A stretch of DNA of 43,683 nt from Candidatus Parabeggiatoa sp. nov. 2 (GCA_002085445.1 NBMI01000124.1:1-43683); one strand, 5' to 3'; positions 30,041 to 38,570 are shown, counted from the stretch's first letter. Program-made: numbers and translations. The notes: a model not told the origin generated them from the sequence alone.

Positions 30041-31732
30041 ATGCGAAAACGTACTATGGTAAAAGCAATAGCAATCGCTTTCACCAGTTTTTATTTAGGG
30101 ACGGTGCATGTTCAAGCTGTTGACATCAAAGCTAAATCCAGCACTCTCAGTGCCGGGATTGATCATGTGTGCGCGATTAAAGGCGAAAAAGAGACGCTAA
30201 TTTGCTGGGGCCGGGACAGTGAAGGTCAAACTGACGCACCGGGCGGGACTTTTTTGCAAGTCAGCGCGGGATATTACTTCAACTGCGGCTTGCGCAGTGA
30301 CCATAGCATTGCCTGCTGGGGACAAGATACTTCTGGTTCAACCTCGCCACCTGGTGATACCTATCCGAGTGGTGGGCAATTTATCCAAGTAGAAGCAGGC
30401 GGCTCTCATGCCTGCGCCTTACAAGCTGACGGTAATGTACGCTGCTGGGGTGCTAATGGCAGCAGCCAATCGGTTTACTTGCCAGGCCCATTTACCCAAC
30501 TGGCTTTGGGAGACGCGCATAGCTGTGGGCTAAGAACAGATGGTTCTGTGGAATGTTGGGGAAATGATAGTCATGGACAAGCCAGTACACCGTCAGATAC
30601 GTTTACCAGCATTTCAGCAGGATACAAAACGACCTGTGGCATAAAGAGTGACGGAGTGGCGGCTTGTTGGGGATATATCAATAATACCTATGGTTATTTA
30701 ACCCAAACTGCCGTATCATTGATAGGGGACTCAGATGGAACTGGGTCTCAAAGCACACATCTAGTTGAGGTCTGTGGGATTAGAGCAGACGGTTCTGTAA
30801 ATTGTCCAAATATGGATTCTGTACCCAGCGGGGTATTTAAACATGTTGTGACAGGTGGACATACTAAGACTATTTGTCATGCTAACTGTGGCAGCATACT
30901 TGGTTATGACACATATCACCAAGAGTTTTACGGTTTTGCCTGCGGCATCCGTGAAAACAACCTAGTAGCCTGCTGGGGGGTAAATCACTATAACCGCGCC
31001 ACGCCACCTGTCGGTGTGCCAATAAAACTGCCCGATGGGATAGAATGTCCTTCTTGCAATGGTGATCTAGGTAGCGGTTTCACCCAAATCAACTTAGACA
31101 ACGCCAAAGCCGAAGGCGTTGCCATAGGGCAACAAAACTGCAAAAACGACCCCGCAAGCTGCGGAATTTCTGTAGGCTTTACCCAAGCCGAAGTTGACCA
31201 GAAAATCAGCGAAGCCGTTGCGGCAACGCAACAATCGCTAAAAGCCTGCCTTGCCAACAATACCGACCAAAACAGCTTGCAGACCGCATTGGATAATGCT
31301 TATCAAGAGGGCTTTAACGCCGCCACCCAAGCCTACTCCGGCAGCGCATCTTCAAGTGATTTAGTGCAATTAACAGGCAGTGGTTTTTATAGCCCTAGAG
31401 ATACGGTCAATGTCCAACTCAAAGAAGCCATTGATGTAGAAAGTTTTGAACAAGTTGATTTGTGGGTGGCGATTGAACTGCCTGATGGCACGCTGTTGTA
31501 CATGACATATGATCCGTTTAATCAATTCGCTATGATACCCACACCTTTCAAACGCTCTCTACAGCGTTCCAATAACACCCACCAAATTTTTGCATTTAAT
31601 GTGCCACCTGGCATGGGCGGTGATTACCTGTTCTATGCCTTCTTTGTCAAAGAAAATTCGGACATGACTCACTTGTTCCGCGAGCTCAAATCAAACTTAG
31701 CCACCGCGAAAATCACGCTAAGTAATCAGTAA
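30041..31732 (+). CDS. Secreted RCC1-repeat (beta-propeller) protein
   Basis: 563 residues with a clear signal peptide (MRKRTMVKAIAIAF..., cleavage probably after VQA at about 29). Residues about 35-335 hold about six to seven RCC1-type repeats, each with an S/AG.H.CA.. pattern followed by G.V.CWG (HVCAIKGEKETLICWG, HACALQADGNVRCWG, HSCGLRTDGSVECWG). Each repeat carries a Cys pair, so disulfides between the two strands of a blade are likely in this exported form. Residues 350-430 are helical and low in complexity, with CPSCNGDLG and paired Cys; residues 440-563 form a beta-rich C-terminal domain (VDLWVAIELPDGTLLYMT, VPPGMGGDYLFYAFFVK) that I know from uncharacterised secreted proteins of sulfur bacteria. 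Start supported by AGGAGA. Function unknown; a surface or periplasmic binding role is inference. Confidence 0.85.
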   Translation: MRKRTMVKAIAIAFTSFYLGTVHVQAVDIKAKSSTLSAGIDHVCAIKGEKETLICWGRDSEGQTDAPGGTFLQVSAGYYFNCGLRSDHSIACWGQDTSGSTSPPGDTYPSGGQFIQVEAGGSHACALQADGNVRCWGANGSSQSVYLPGPFTQLALGDAHSCGLRTDGSVECWGNDSHGQASTPSDTFTSISAGYKTTCGIKSDGVAACWGYINNTYGYLTQTAVSLIGDSDGTGSQSTHLVEVCGIRADGSVNCPNMDSVPSGVFKHVVTGGHTKTICHANCGSILGYDTYHQEFYGFACGIRENNLVACWGVNHYNRATPPVGVPIKLPDGIECPSCNGDLGSGFTQINLDNAKAEGVAIGQQNCKNDPASCGISVGFTQAEVDQKISEAVAATQQSLKACLANNTDQNSLQTALDNAYQEGFNAATQAYSGSASSSDLVQLTGSGFYSPRDTVNVQLKEAIDVESFEQVDLWVAIELPDGTLLYMTYDPFNQFAMIPTPFKRSLQRSNNTHQIFAFNVPPGMGGDYLFYAFFVKENSDMTHLFRELKSNLATAKITLSNQ

Positions 31733-32137
31733 GATATTGAGCGAGGTCACGCTATAGTTCTTCAGATAAATACCAATACCACGACAGCCAGCGATAGTAG
31801 GGTGGGTAGAGCGAAAGCTTTCTTCAAGTCAGCGAAGCTAAACCCCGCAATCACTCAGGGTTCTTTGAGCTTATTCCCACCCGACAAGACTGCTACTAAC
31901 ACCCGTGTTAGCCTAGTACAGTAAAGCGGAAGTTTCCATACCACCCCAACGCCAACGGCTAAAGCCGTTGGCTGTTTTGAAATTATTTTTCTGAAAATCT
32001 ATAGTACAACTTCTTTCCTGAATTAACGGATTTTTTTTCATCAGACGGGTTGAGTCAAAAGCGTTTCCGAGCATCAAGAGAGGGCCTAATAGAGGTATTT
32101 GTAAAAAGGCCCAATAATCAGTTGGTAGCGGTGAATT
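31733..32137. repeat. Spacer with dispersed GGGTGGG.../AACCCAC repeats
   Basis: No gene. It includes a GGGTGGGTAGAGCGAAAGC element with CTAAACCCG and CTCAGGGTTCTTTGAGC (31800-31885; relatives near 32925, 34550 and 36210), an AGTACAGTAAAGCGGAAG segment (31916) repeated at 40259, and GCCAACGGCTAAAGCCGTTGGC (31951-31972), a hairpin that could end the RCC1 transcript. Confidence 0.5.
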
Positions 32138-32731
32138 ATGATTCATCCATTAATCAAACCAATCGTTTATATTGAAACAAATGTAGTCAGTAGGTAGGCT
32201 GGACAACGTTGTTGTCTTCAATTGTCTGAATCAGAATTTTCAGAATTATAGAATTTTCAGAATGGATTAAAGGGTTTTATTCTGTCAATTCTTAAATTCT
32301 GTTAATTCCGATTCAGACATTCTTGGAATTTTCTGCAATGGCTTAAAGGGTTTTATTCCGTCAATTCTTAAATTCTGTTAATTCCGATTCAGACATTGTT
32401 CAAAGTGAGTAGTACGGCGGTTATTGATGAATTTAAAGATGGAAAATATGCCAAAAAAGATAACTGCCTGTCCTTGTTGGATGACATTCCTTTATTAGTT
32501 ATTGAGCCTGAAGTGAGTAAAATAACAACAACTTATCTCAAACATAAACTCATGCCCAACGAACCGACAGGCGATGCACTACATTTAGCATTAGCTTCTC
32601 ATTACAAATGTGATTTTCTGCTGACTTGGAATTTAATAAATTCAGGCATATTAGGCAGATTAACACGCTACTTGGGTGTCCCCAACTTAGTCACACCCCT
32701 TGAATTATTGGGAGAACAAAGCGATGAATGA
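32138..32731 (+). pseudogene. PIN-domain (VapC-like) protein gene interrupted by repeat insertion
   Basis: The first 18 codons from ATG 32138 (IHPLIKPIVYIETNVVS) are a typical PIN N-terminus with the first catalytic Asp/Glu position (YIETN). A TAG then follows at 32195. The rest of the domain reappears in the same frame from about 32402 to 32731: VIDEFKDGKYAKKDNCL, then GDALHLALASHYKCDFLLTWN with the conserved Asp residues. About 40 family residues between are absent and replaced by about 200 bp of repeat DNA. PIN proteins are Mg-dependent RNases, usually toxins. The distal open frame (32396-32731) alone lacks the first metal ligand, so no active enzyme is expected. Its stop overlaps the start of the next small gene, as in toxin-antitoxin pairs. 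Confidence 0.75.
32195..32398 (+). repeat. Repeat insertion in the PIN gene with two 60-bp direct copies
   Basis: After TAGGTAGGCTGGACAACG come TCTGAATCAGAATTTTCAG and then two tandem copies (about 32262-32330 and 32339-32400) containing TTAAAGGGTTTTATTC, GTCAATTCTTAAATTCTG and TTAATTCCGATTCAGACA. A short relative (GTCAGAATCAGGATTTGCC) lies at 34279. I know such TCTGAATCAG/CTGATTCAGA sequences as widespread dispersed repeats. Confidence 0.75.
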
Positions 32732-32807
32732 TGAACCAACACTAACCCGCATACGAAATGCACGACAACGTATTTCCGCATTACATAGAATTACAGAAAC
32801 AATATAA
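32724..32807 (+). pseudogene. Small partner gene of the PIN protein, copy 1, with 35-bp deletion
   Basis: ATG 32724 overlaps the PIN gene stop by eight bases. It reads NDEPTLTRIRNARQRISA and then leaves frame, because 35 bp present in copy 2 (34333-34437) are missing. Downstream the original frame can be followed (RLIPVDGPLYQRRDKT). It is probably the antitoxin or accessory gene of the PIN toxin: small, charged, helix-forming. No named family is recognised. Confidence 0.6.
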
Positions 32808-33323
32808 AGACAGACTGATACCAGTTGATGGGCCACTTTATCAACGGAGAGATAAGACTTTGCCAAAGGCCTCATAATAACACGGCCAACGGCGACGGTT
32901 TTTGGCGAGCGTGGGTATCAGGTAGCGAGCATAGGATGGATTGTAGGGGGCCGGTAAGCGAAAGTTTTCCGTTTGGGAAACTTTGTTAAACCCACCACTC
33001 AGGATTTCTTTGAGCTTCTACCACCCGACAAGCCAATTGAAAGGCGATCAATAGCCTACGACAACCTAGCCCACCCAAGGCTAACAATGGCCTACGACAA
33101 CCTGGCCCACCAAAGGCGAGCAATGAGTTTTAACCTCATTCTCAACGACTGAGACTGTTACCAACACCAGTGTTAGCCTAGTCGGATGAAAAAGGAGGAA
33201 AAAAACCGCCAAGGTTTCCAAAACCTTGGAAGTATGCCCTTGTTATCACAATCGTTACTAACTCGCAGTGAGCGAATTTTATGAGAATGGCTGAGTTTGA
33301 CCGCTTTCGACGGACTGACTTCA
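32808..33323. repeat. Duplicated segment, left copy, plus palindromes
   Basis: 32712-33130 is a copy of 34321-34775 or so, including CATAATAACACGGCCAACGG, GGCGAGCGTGGGTA, GATGGATTGTAGGGGGCC and two units of a 36-bp repeat (CCTACGACAACCT, CCCACC). At 33211 a hairpin AAGGTTTCCAAAACCTT occurs. No intact gene. Confidence 0.65.
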
Positions 33324-33604
33324 ATGTATCAAATCACCAGAGAAGCTCAGATCAAAAACGGGCACTTGGAACTCAATAATCTTCCCTTTTCGGATGACGC
33401 TATCTTATGCTAAAATTCAAGCCTTGACACAATCTATCAGCGGCAATTTATCAGATGACATTATCCGTGAGAGAACCCCATCATGAATTGGTTTGTCTAA
33501 TCAAGAGTCTAAATCAACAACAGAACTTAGTCATTACTATAACTGATATCTCAAGAGTTGAGTGTCATTCCGCTCTGATGAAATGTGTTAAAATAAAAAA
33601 ATAA
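33324..33604 (+). pseudogene. VapB/VapC-like toxin-antitoxin remnant
   Basis: Three short pieces in different frames. ATG 33324 begins YQITREAQIKNGHLELNNLP, a typical antitoxin N-terminus, and ends at TAA after DDAIL. From about 33408 another frame gives YAKIQALTQSISGNLSDDII and RERTPS, ending at 33486, like the antitoxin C-terminus. Overlapping it, from 33455, comes VREPHHELVCLIKSLN and then VITITDISRVECHSALMK, the first half of a PIN toxin without its start. Internal deletions have joined antitoxin tail to toxin, and the toxin's second half is absent. The identification rests on pattern and order only. Confidence 0.5.
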
Positions 33605-33747
33605 ACCGTAGGATGCGTACTTTGCCCCTTTTGGATAGCTAGGTAGAGTAAGCAATGTTTGTTGCCAACAGTTAGAGGTAAAAATAATAGAATTTTTCTG
33701 AAAAGCGATATACTTTGAACTTTTATAATTCTGATCTATATTAAACT

Positions 33748-34011
33748 ATGGAAATCGAATTTGATCCAAATAAAGCATCAACGAACCTCATCAAGCATGG
33801 AATTGCTTTTGAAGAAGCATCAGCTACACTTCTTGATCCATTGGCTTTGGTTCGTGAATATCCTGATGCTAAGGGTGAGAACCGCTGGGTGCTTATAGGT
33901 ATGAGTAATCAAGCGAGATTGCTAACAGTGGTTTATACGCTACGAAATGAATGCATCCGTCTCATTTCGGCGCGTAAGGCGACTAAAACAGAGGCCAAAA
34001 ATTATGCGTGA
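33748..34011 (+). CDS. brnT: BrnT-family toxin (RelE-fold RNase)
   Basis: 87 residues, the usual BrnT length. Family hallmarks: EFDPNKASTNLIKHGIAFEEA at the start (wild-type FDP.K...N..KHG.F), VREYPDAKGENRWVLIGMS, LLTVVYT and RLISARKATKTEAKNY at the end. BrnT is a type II toxin, an RNase that stops translation; BrnA binds it and represses the operon. Its ATG has no strong ribosome site. The stop overlaps the start of brnA by eight bases, giving translational coupling. This is the only clearly intact toxin-antitoxin pair of the island. Confidence 0.9.
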   Translation: MEIEFDPNKASTNLIKHGIAFEEASATLLDPLALVREYPDAKGENRWVLIGMSNQARLLTVVYTLRNECIRLISARKATKTEAKNYA

Positions 34012-34240
34012 AGAATATGATTTTTCAAATGCAAAAAGGGCTAAGGACGTACCTCATCTCTCAAAATTGCAAGCCGAAGCCAAAGATAAAACTTGTGTCA
34101 TTCTCATGCTGGATAATGAAGTTCTTCAAAGCTATCGAGCAAAGGCCGAGGCGAAAGGACTGGAATATCAAACACTTATTAACCACACCCTGATGGAATC
34201 GATGGCTTATCGACCAATTGATGAAGCTTCGCCCGCATAG
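34004..34240 (+). CDS. brnA: BrnA-family antitoxin
   Basis: 78 residues from ATG 34004, chosen because it lies in the end of brnT (ATGCGTGA) as is usual for this pair; an in-frame ATG at 33947 would only extend into brnT sequence. The protein has the charged N-terminal toxin-binding segment (EYDFSNAKRAKDVPHLSKLQ) and a C-terminal ribbon-helix-helix-like part (VILMLDNEVLQSYRAKAE, GLEYQTLINHTLMESMA). It would neutralise BrnT and autoregulate the operon. Repeat DNA begins directly after the stop. Confidence 0.88.
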   Translation: MREEYDFSNAKRAKDVPHLSKLQAEAKDKTCVILMLDNEVLQSYRAKAEAKGLEYQTLINHTLMESMAYRPIDEASPA

Positions 34241-34332
34241 CGAACGTAGGGTGGGCAACGTGTTGTCCACCATTTGTGTGTCAGAATCAGGATTTGCCTG
34301 ATTATAGAATTTACCTAATAGATAACAAAGCG

Positions 34333-34437
34333 ATGACTGATGAACCAACACTAACCCGCATACGAAATGCACGACAACGTATTTCCGCAAAATGTGGACA
34401 TGATCCTGAAAAACGGGTGGAATATTACATAGAATGA
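34333..34437 (+). pseudogene. Small PIN-partner gene, copy 2, with premature stop
   Basis: ATG 34333 gives TDEPTLTRIRNARQRISAKC, GHDPEKRVEYYIE, and then TGA where copy 1 has TTA. Downstream the frame would continue QKQYRLIPVDGPFYQRRDKT. Only the last dozen bases of a PIN gene (AACAAAGCGATGA) remain upstream, so this copy has lost its toxin. Comparison of the two damaged copies gives the ancestral protein of about 60 residues. Confidence 0.55.
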
Positions 34438-34690
34438 CAGAAACAATACAGACTGATACCGGTTGATGGGCCATTTTATCAACGGAGAGATAAGACTTTG
34501 TCAAAGGCCTCATAATAACACGGCCAACGGCGACGGTTTTTGGCGAGCGTGGGTAGAACGGTAGCGAGCATAGGATGGATTGTAGGGGGGCCGGTAAGCG
34601 AAAGCTTTCCGTTTGGGAAACTTTGTTAAACCCACCACTCAAGGTTTCTTTGAACTTATCCCCACCCGACAAGACAGTTGAAAGGCGAGC
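34438..34690. repeat. Duplicated segment, right copy
   Basis: Matches 32815-33050 closely, with small differences (GTAGAACGGTAGC for GTATCAGGTAGC). It contains CGGTTTTTGGCGAGCGTGGG and the AAGCTTTCCGTTTGGGAAACTTTG hairpin-like part of the GGGTGGG/AACCCACC repeat. Confidence 0.7.
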
Positions 34691-34853
34691 AATCGCCTAC
34701 TACAAACTGGCCCACCCAAGACTAACAATGGCCTACGACAACCTGGCCCACCCAAGGCTAACAATAACCTACGACAACCTGGCCCACCCAAGGCTAACAA
34801 TGGCCTACGACAACTTGGCCCACAAAAGCCTAACAATGGCCCACGACAACAAG
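34691..34853 (+). repeat. 36-bp tandem repeat, about four units
   Basis: Units contain GGCCCACCCAAGGCTAACAA and TGGCCTACGACAACCT; period 36. On the plus strand it stays open and would give a 12-residue periodic peptide (AYDNLAHPRLTM) in a 128-codon frame starting at 34575. The frame has no ribosome site and starts in repeat DNA, so I regard it as a minisatellite. The left duplicate (33055-33115) has only two units. Confidence 0.75.
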
Positions 34854-34856
34854 ATT

Positions 34857-34945
34857 TTTCCGGAGTCCAAGATTTATCTTGGACGTTTTTCGTCCGGAGT
34901 CCAAGAGTTTTCCGGAGTCCAAGATTTATCTTGGACGTCTATTTT
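34857..34945. repeat. GTCCAAGATTTATCTTGGAC palindromes
   Basis: Two full copies of the perfect 20-bp palindrome core, each preceded by GGAGT, with a partial copy between (GGAGTCCAAGAG). A further copy lies at 35968-35987. The GGAGTCCAA start is shared with the GGAGTCCAAACTTTAGTTTGG family, so the two may be related by change of the inner stem. Confidence 0.8.
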
Positions 34946-35318
34946 TAAACAAGCTGACTGAGGTTATTTTTAGCGATGCGAATAAAATCCCTTATTATAT
35001 ACAATCCTTGTAGCTATTATTGTCAGACTAAAAACTTGATCATCGCCTAATCCGTTTTCAGTTTTCAGTTTTCATAAGTATAATACCAAACAGATCAACA
35101 GAAAATTAGCCGGTGACTACACTCAAGAAGGAAACAAACTGCACAGTTTGAGAAAAAACTCGTAACTCGTTGAATTAAAAACACAAAAACTAAAATGTTT
35201 TTCTGTGCTCCTCTGTATCAACTCTGTCCGTGTGTCTACCGATATCGCATTGGAAATGACCGACACATTTACAAAATTAATGGCCCGATAAACCAACTCA
35301 GTTAATTTTACTATTACT

Positions 35319-35924
35319 ATGACATTCACCGATTTTAAATCAGCAGATGAAGTTCAACAAGCCTATCAAATAAAACTGATAGAGAAAAATTTTTTAACAA
35401 TCTCCCCACGTTCCCCATCAGAACAGTTTGTTTTGGAATATGAATTTGTGAATCAGAACTTTGATATATTCACTTCCGAGGCCTCAAGGTGTGAAAATGT
35501 CATTTATCCCGTTTTGCGCGAAGCCTGTAAACAATGTATTCAGCAATACTCACTGTGGAGCCATAAATCGATCTCAGCCGATGAAATATTGGCCGGTACA
35601 CCTGATTATATCATTGCGAAACGTTCAGAACTGGGCAAAAACGTCTTAGGCTTCCCATTTATCTTAATCGTTGAAGCCAAACAAAATGATTTTAAAACAG
35701 GTTGGGGGCAATGCTTGGCCGAATTAGTGGCCGCACAAAAGCTCAATCAAAATGACGAAAACGCGGTTTACGGGATAGTGACTGACGCAGAAATGTGGCA
35801 ATTCGGCAAACTTCACCAGAAAATATTTACCAAAAATGCTTCTAGAGCAACCATTGACAATTTAAAAGACGTCTTCGGTGCCGTTTGCTCTCTCATAGAA
35901 CTTGCCTCGAAAGAGATATCATAA
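35319..35924 (+). CDS. PD-(D/E)XK nuclease-like protein of unknown role
   Basis: 201 residues. A nuclease-fold pattern is visible: Glu in the long N-terminal helix region, D96 in AGTPDYIIA, E119 and K121 in FILIVEAKQND, and Q131 in GWGQCLAEL, as in type II restriction-like and Holliday-resolvase-like enzymes. I know similar proteins (ILIVEAKQ.DF..GW.QC.AEL.AAQ) as uncharacterised genes of sulfur bacteria and cyanobacteria. There is no membrane segment and no partner methylase nearby, so restriction is unlikely. Start ATG 35319 has no clear ribosome site. The frame is intact. DNA-end processing or a mobile-element-related function are both possible. Confidence 0.75.
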   Translation: MTFTDFKSADEVQQAYQIKLIEKNFLTISPRSPSEQFVLEYEFVNQNFDIFTSEASRCENVIYPVLREACKQCIQQYSLWSHKSISADEILAGTPDYIIAKRSELGKNVLGFPFILIVEAKQNDFKTGWGQCLAELVAAQKLNQNDENAVYGIVTDAEMWQFGKLHQKIFTKNASRATIDNLKDVFGAVCSLIELASKEIS

Positions 35925-36341
35925 CTGATGTGACGCAAAAAGCCCAAACTTGAGTTGGGTGTGTCCAAGATAAATCTTGGACTCCTGAACCCGCAAAGAA
36001 ATCCCAAAGAAATCCGATTTTTTCAAAAAATCGGATTTCTAAAACAAACGACTTGCAACAAGCCCGTCACACGTTTTTGGGCCATGTTGTCATATGATTC
36101 AAATCAGTTTTCAAATAAATCATCATAACTACTCAGTTTGCAACAAGCGAGTCACACGTTTTTGGGGCCATGTTGTCATTTTATTAAAATCAGTTTTATT
36201 AGCTTAGTAGGATGGGTAGAGCTATAACGAACCGAAACTCAACGGAGTTAAACCCATCATAACTAACGACTTGCAACCGCAAAGAAATCCTAGTTTTCCA
36301 AAAAATCGGATTTCTAATTTATAAAACGAACGAGGATTATT
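35925..36341. repeat. Spacer with paired palindromes and a duplicated 55-bp segment
   Basis: It contains GTCCAAGATAAATCTTGGAC (35968), a perfect AAATCCGATTTTTT/AAAAAATCGGATTT hairpin (36008-36034), and two copies of a segment with CACACGTTTTTGG and GCCATGTTGTCAT (36068-36090 and 36152-36178). The ribosome site CGAGGATTATT precedes the next ATG. Confidence 0.65.
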
Positions 36342-37178
36342 ATGTTTTTATATCGCCTAGATAACGAAGTCATCTTCAAAAAAGCGTTTACTGACAAATT
36401 AGTGTTTACCCAATTTGTCAAAGATGTGACTGGTATTGACATCGTCGTCAAGAAAATCGAAACAGAAAAGCGTTTTAAACCGAAAATCGCTTATATCGAC
36501 TTTTCCTACGACATCTTTGCCCAATCGACGGATAACAGACTGATTGTTGAAATTCAGCGCGTCAACTACGACTATAACTTTGACCGCTTTTTACACTACC
36601 ATAATATGGAAATTGCGGAACTCCAACGAAAATCCACTGATTACAATAATTACAAAATTAATCAAACAATTTATACCATTGTGGTTTTGACGGCACCAAA
36701 TCTGATAACAGATAAAGCGGGAGAATCAGTTAAAGAAGATGTTTTGATTTCGGAAGTGAATCCCCGCAATCGGAAAGACAAAATCGTCAACTTTTATGGA
36801 CATAAACTGATTTTTCTTAATCCCAATTTCAAGAGTGACGACACCCCACCGGCCCTAAAAGATTGGTTTGATTTAATGTTGGAATCCATTAAAAATCCCG
36901 AAAATCAAAAAATTAACCTCCAAAACCAAGCCATCAAAAAGGCCGCCGAACTGATAGAAGACGATAACCTCACGCCAGAAGAAAGAAGGGCCGCCAAAAT
37001 TGCGGTAGCCACAGAAGAAACCCGCAATATTGTCGAAAAACAGGCGTTAATGGCAGGAGAAAAAAAAGCCAAAATGGAAACGGCTCAAAACATGATAGAT
37101 GAAGGTTTTGAAGTAGAAATGATTTCTAAAATGACAGGACTTGATGTTGAAACCATCAATAAACTTGGAACGGAATAA
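36342..37178 (+). CDS. Rpn/PDDEXK_2-family nuclease-like protein
   Basis: 278 residues of the PD-(D/E)XK family often labelled transposase (PDDEXK_2/Rpn). Motifs: start FLYRLDNEVIFKKAFTD, D57 in YIDFSYDIFAQ, and E70 with Q72 in RLIVEIQRVNY (the Lys of ExK is Gln, as is normal in this family). E. coli RpnA-type proteins are DNA endonucleases that promote RecA-independent recombination. The C-terminal part is a charged helix (AAELIEDDNLTPEERRAAK) ending in EMISKMTGLDVETINKL, a small helix-turn-helix-like tail typical of the family. GAGGA lies seven bases before the ATG. Intact. Such genes are common in repeat-rich Beggiatoaceae, and a link with local repeat turnover is only inference. Confidence 0.85.
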   Translation: MFLYRLDNEVIFKKAFTDKLVFTQFVKDVTGIDIVVKKIETEKRFKPKIAYIDFSYDIFAQSTDNRLIVEIQRVNYDYNFDRFLHYHNMEIAELQRKSTDYNNYKINQTIYTIVVLTAPNLITDKAGESVKEDVLISEVNPRNRKDKIVNFYGHKLIFLNPNFKSDDTPPALKDWFDLMLESIKNPENQKINLQNQAIKKAAELIEDDNLTPEERRAAKIAVATEETRNIVEKQALMAGEKKAKMETAQNMIDEGFEVEMISKMTGLDVETINKLGTE

Positions 37179-37620
37179 TAGCAACTAGTCGTCCAAACAG
37201 GAGTCCAAACTTTAGTTTGGCAGAGTAGTGATACGCGGGCCCTGTTATTAACCTATATTTTTAGGGTTATTTGGATTGTTTGAGGGCCATAACAGACTTT
37301 GGAAGTTTCCAAATTAAGTTATGGCCCTCAGTTGCGCTTCATTAGTGATACTTTTTGTAGGTGTTTTGTCTAATAGCTAAAGTACCCTAAAGGGCACTAT
37401 GGCTTAAAGGGTTAGTAGGCTTTAGCTTAACGATGCGAAACGTAAGAATTTATTCTGAGGCTGATTTTTTTTTGAAAATAATTATCTGAAACTCTATAGT
37501 ATTGGCAATGGAGCCCTTGAATGGGAACTCTATAAAATCAATCGGTTATAATTATGTATGAAAAAGTTATAATTCTGTCACGAGCAAAATTATTTTTGGA
37601 TAAAGACATCGAGGTACATT
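37179..37620. repeat. Spacer with CCAAACTTTAGTTTGG and GAGGGCCATAA elements
   Basis: No gene. GTCCAAACTTTAGTTTGG at 37200-37217, TTTGAGGGCCATAACAGAC with TTGGAAGTTTCC (37277-37315) followed by an inverted ATGGCCCTCA (37321), and a segment TACTTTTTGTAGGTGTTTTG (37350) that recurs at 27972. CGAGGT, six bases before ATG 37621, is the ribosome site. Confidence 0.55.
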
Positions 37621-38217
37621 ATGGGTTTACAAACCGTAGAACACACATTAGTTGAGCGTGTCGTCACATTAGACGGTATTAGTTGGGAACGTTTCAACAA
37701 AATAGAATCCGATTTTAATGACGTTTCCTCTTTGAGACTCACTTATATGGAAGGATTATTAGAAATTATGGCCCCTATCAGCGATGAACATGAAAGCGTT
37801 AAAACCACCGTCGGTTATTTGCTAGAAGTCTACATGAGAGAAAAAGGCATTCGGTTTTACGGGCGCGGCGGTTTTACCCTTAAAAAAGAGGGCCATTCTT
37901 CCGGCGAACCAGATGAGTCTTACTGCATTGGCACTAATAAAAAAGTGCCCGACATCGTGATTGAAGTCATCATCACCAGCGGCTCGATCAATAAACTTGA
38001 ACTGTACAAACCGCAAAATATCCCTGAAGTTTTGTTTTGGAAGCGCAATCAATTGCAGATTTTCCATTTAAAAAAGGGACAATACCAAGAAGTGAGCCGT
38101 AGTGAGTTTTTACCCGATTTGGATTTAGAACTGTTACTGCATTATATCAACTATCCAGATCAATATGATGCAGTGCTTGCGTTTCAAGCGGCTATTCGGG
38201 GTGACGCAACTGATTAA
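37621..38217 (+). CDS. Uma2-family (DUF820) endonuclease-like protein
   Basis: 198 residues with the restriction-endonuclease-like Uma2 fold. Signature residues: E44 in YMEGLLEIMAP, helix SDEHESVKTTVGYLLEVYM, EPDESY (D98), PDIVIEVI (D111, E115) and KLELY. Family proteins are abundant in cyanobacteria and large sulfur bacteria; their role is unproven. The usual Tyr in the SG....KL..Y motif is kept (ITSGSINKLELY). The reading frame is complete and the start is supported by GAGGT. Directly after the stop the DNA passes into the ACAACGGATTA repeat array. Confidence 0.85.
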   Translation: MGLQTVEHTLVERVVTLDGISWERFNKIESDFNDVSSLRLTYMEGLLEIMAPISDEHESVKTTVGYLLEVYMREKGIRFYGRGGFTLKKEGHSSGEPDESYCIGTNKKVPDIVIEVIITSGSINKLELYKPQNIPEVLFWKRNQLQIFHLKKGQYQEVSRSEFLPDLDLELLLHYINYPDQYDAVLAFQAAIRGDATD

Positions 38218-38255
38218 TACAGCCTGGGCAATATCCATGGAAATCTCCTAAGCTG

Positions 38256-38555
38256 AGTACAACGGATTACGGGCCGATAAACGGATTGGTAGTCGCGTAG
38301 TACAATTAATCTTGCGGATAAGCTGAGTACAACGGATTTAAACTGAGTACAACGAATTACGCGGATAAACGAATTGGTAGTCACGTAGTACAATTAATCT
38401 TGCTCATAAGCGAATTGGTAGCAATATAGTAGTACAACGGATGACGTGGATAAACGGATTGCTAGTCGTGTACTACAATTAATCTTGCTCCTAAGCTGAG
38501 TAGGACTTAGGATGACGGGCCGATTAACGGATTGGTAGGTAGTCGCGTAATACAA
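38256..38555 (+). repeat. Variant ACAACGGATTACGGGCCGATAA repeat array
   Basis: About six imperfect copies of GAGTACAACGGAT, then CGATAAACGGATTGGTAG, then TAGTACAATTAATCTTGC. It is the same family as 8527-8960 and 29395-29632, with GGATT for GAATT and GGGCCGAT for GCGGAT in several copies; one copy (38347-38375) has the classical ACGAATTACGCGGATAAACG sequence. Longer composite period, about 60-70 bp. Confidence 0.8.
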
Positions 38556-38570
38556 CTTAAGTAACTACCT

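Noticed and set aside
32700..34240. A CRISPR-associated or restriction-modification defence system
   Set aside because: Only toxin-antitoxin and nuclease-like genes are found; no methylase, helicase or Cas motif could be seen.
34061..34672. 203-codon minus-strand frame opposite brnA
   Set aside because: It overlaps brnA and the duplicated repeat segment; the protein has no recognisable features.
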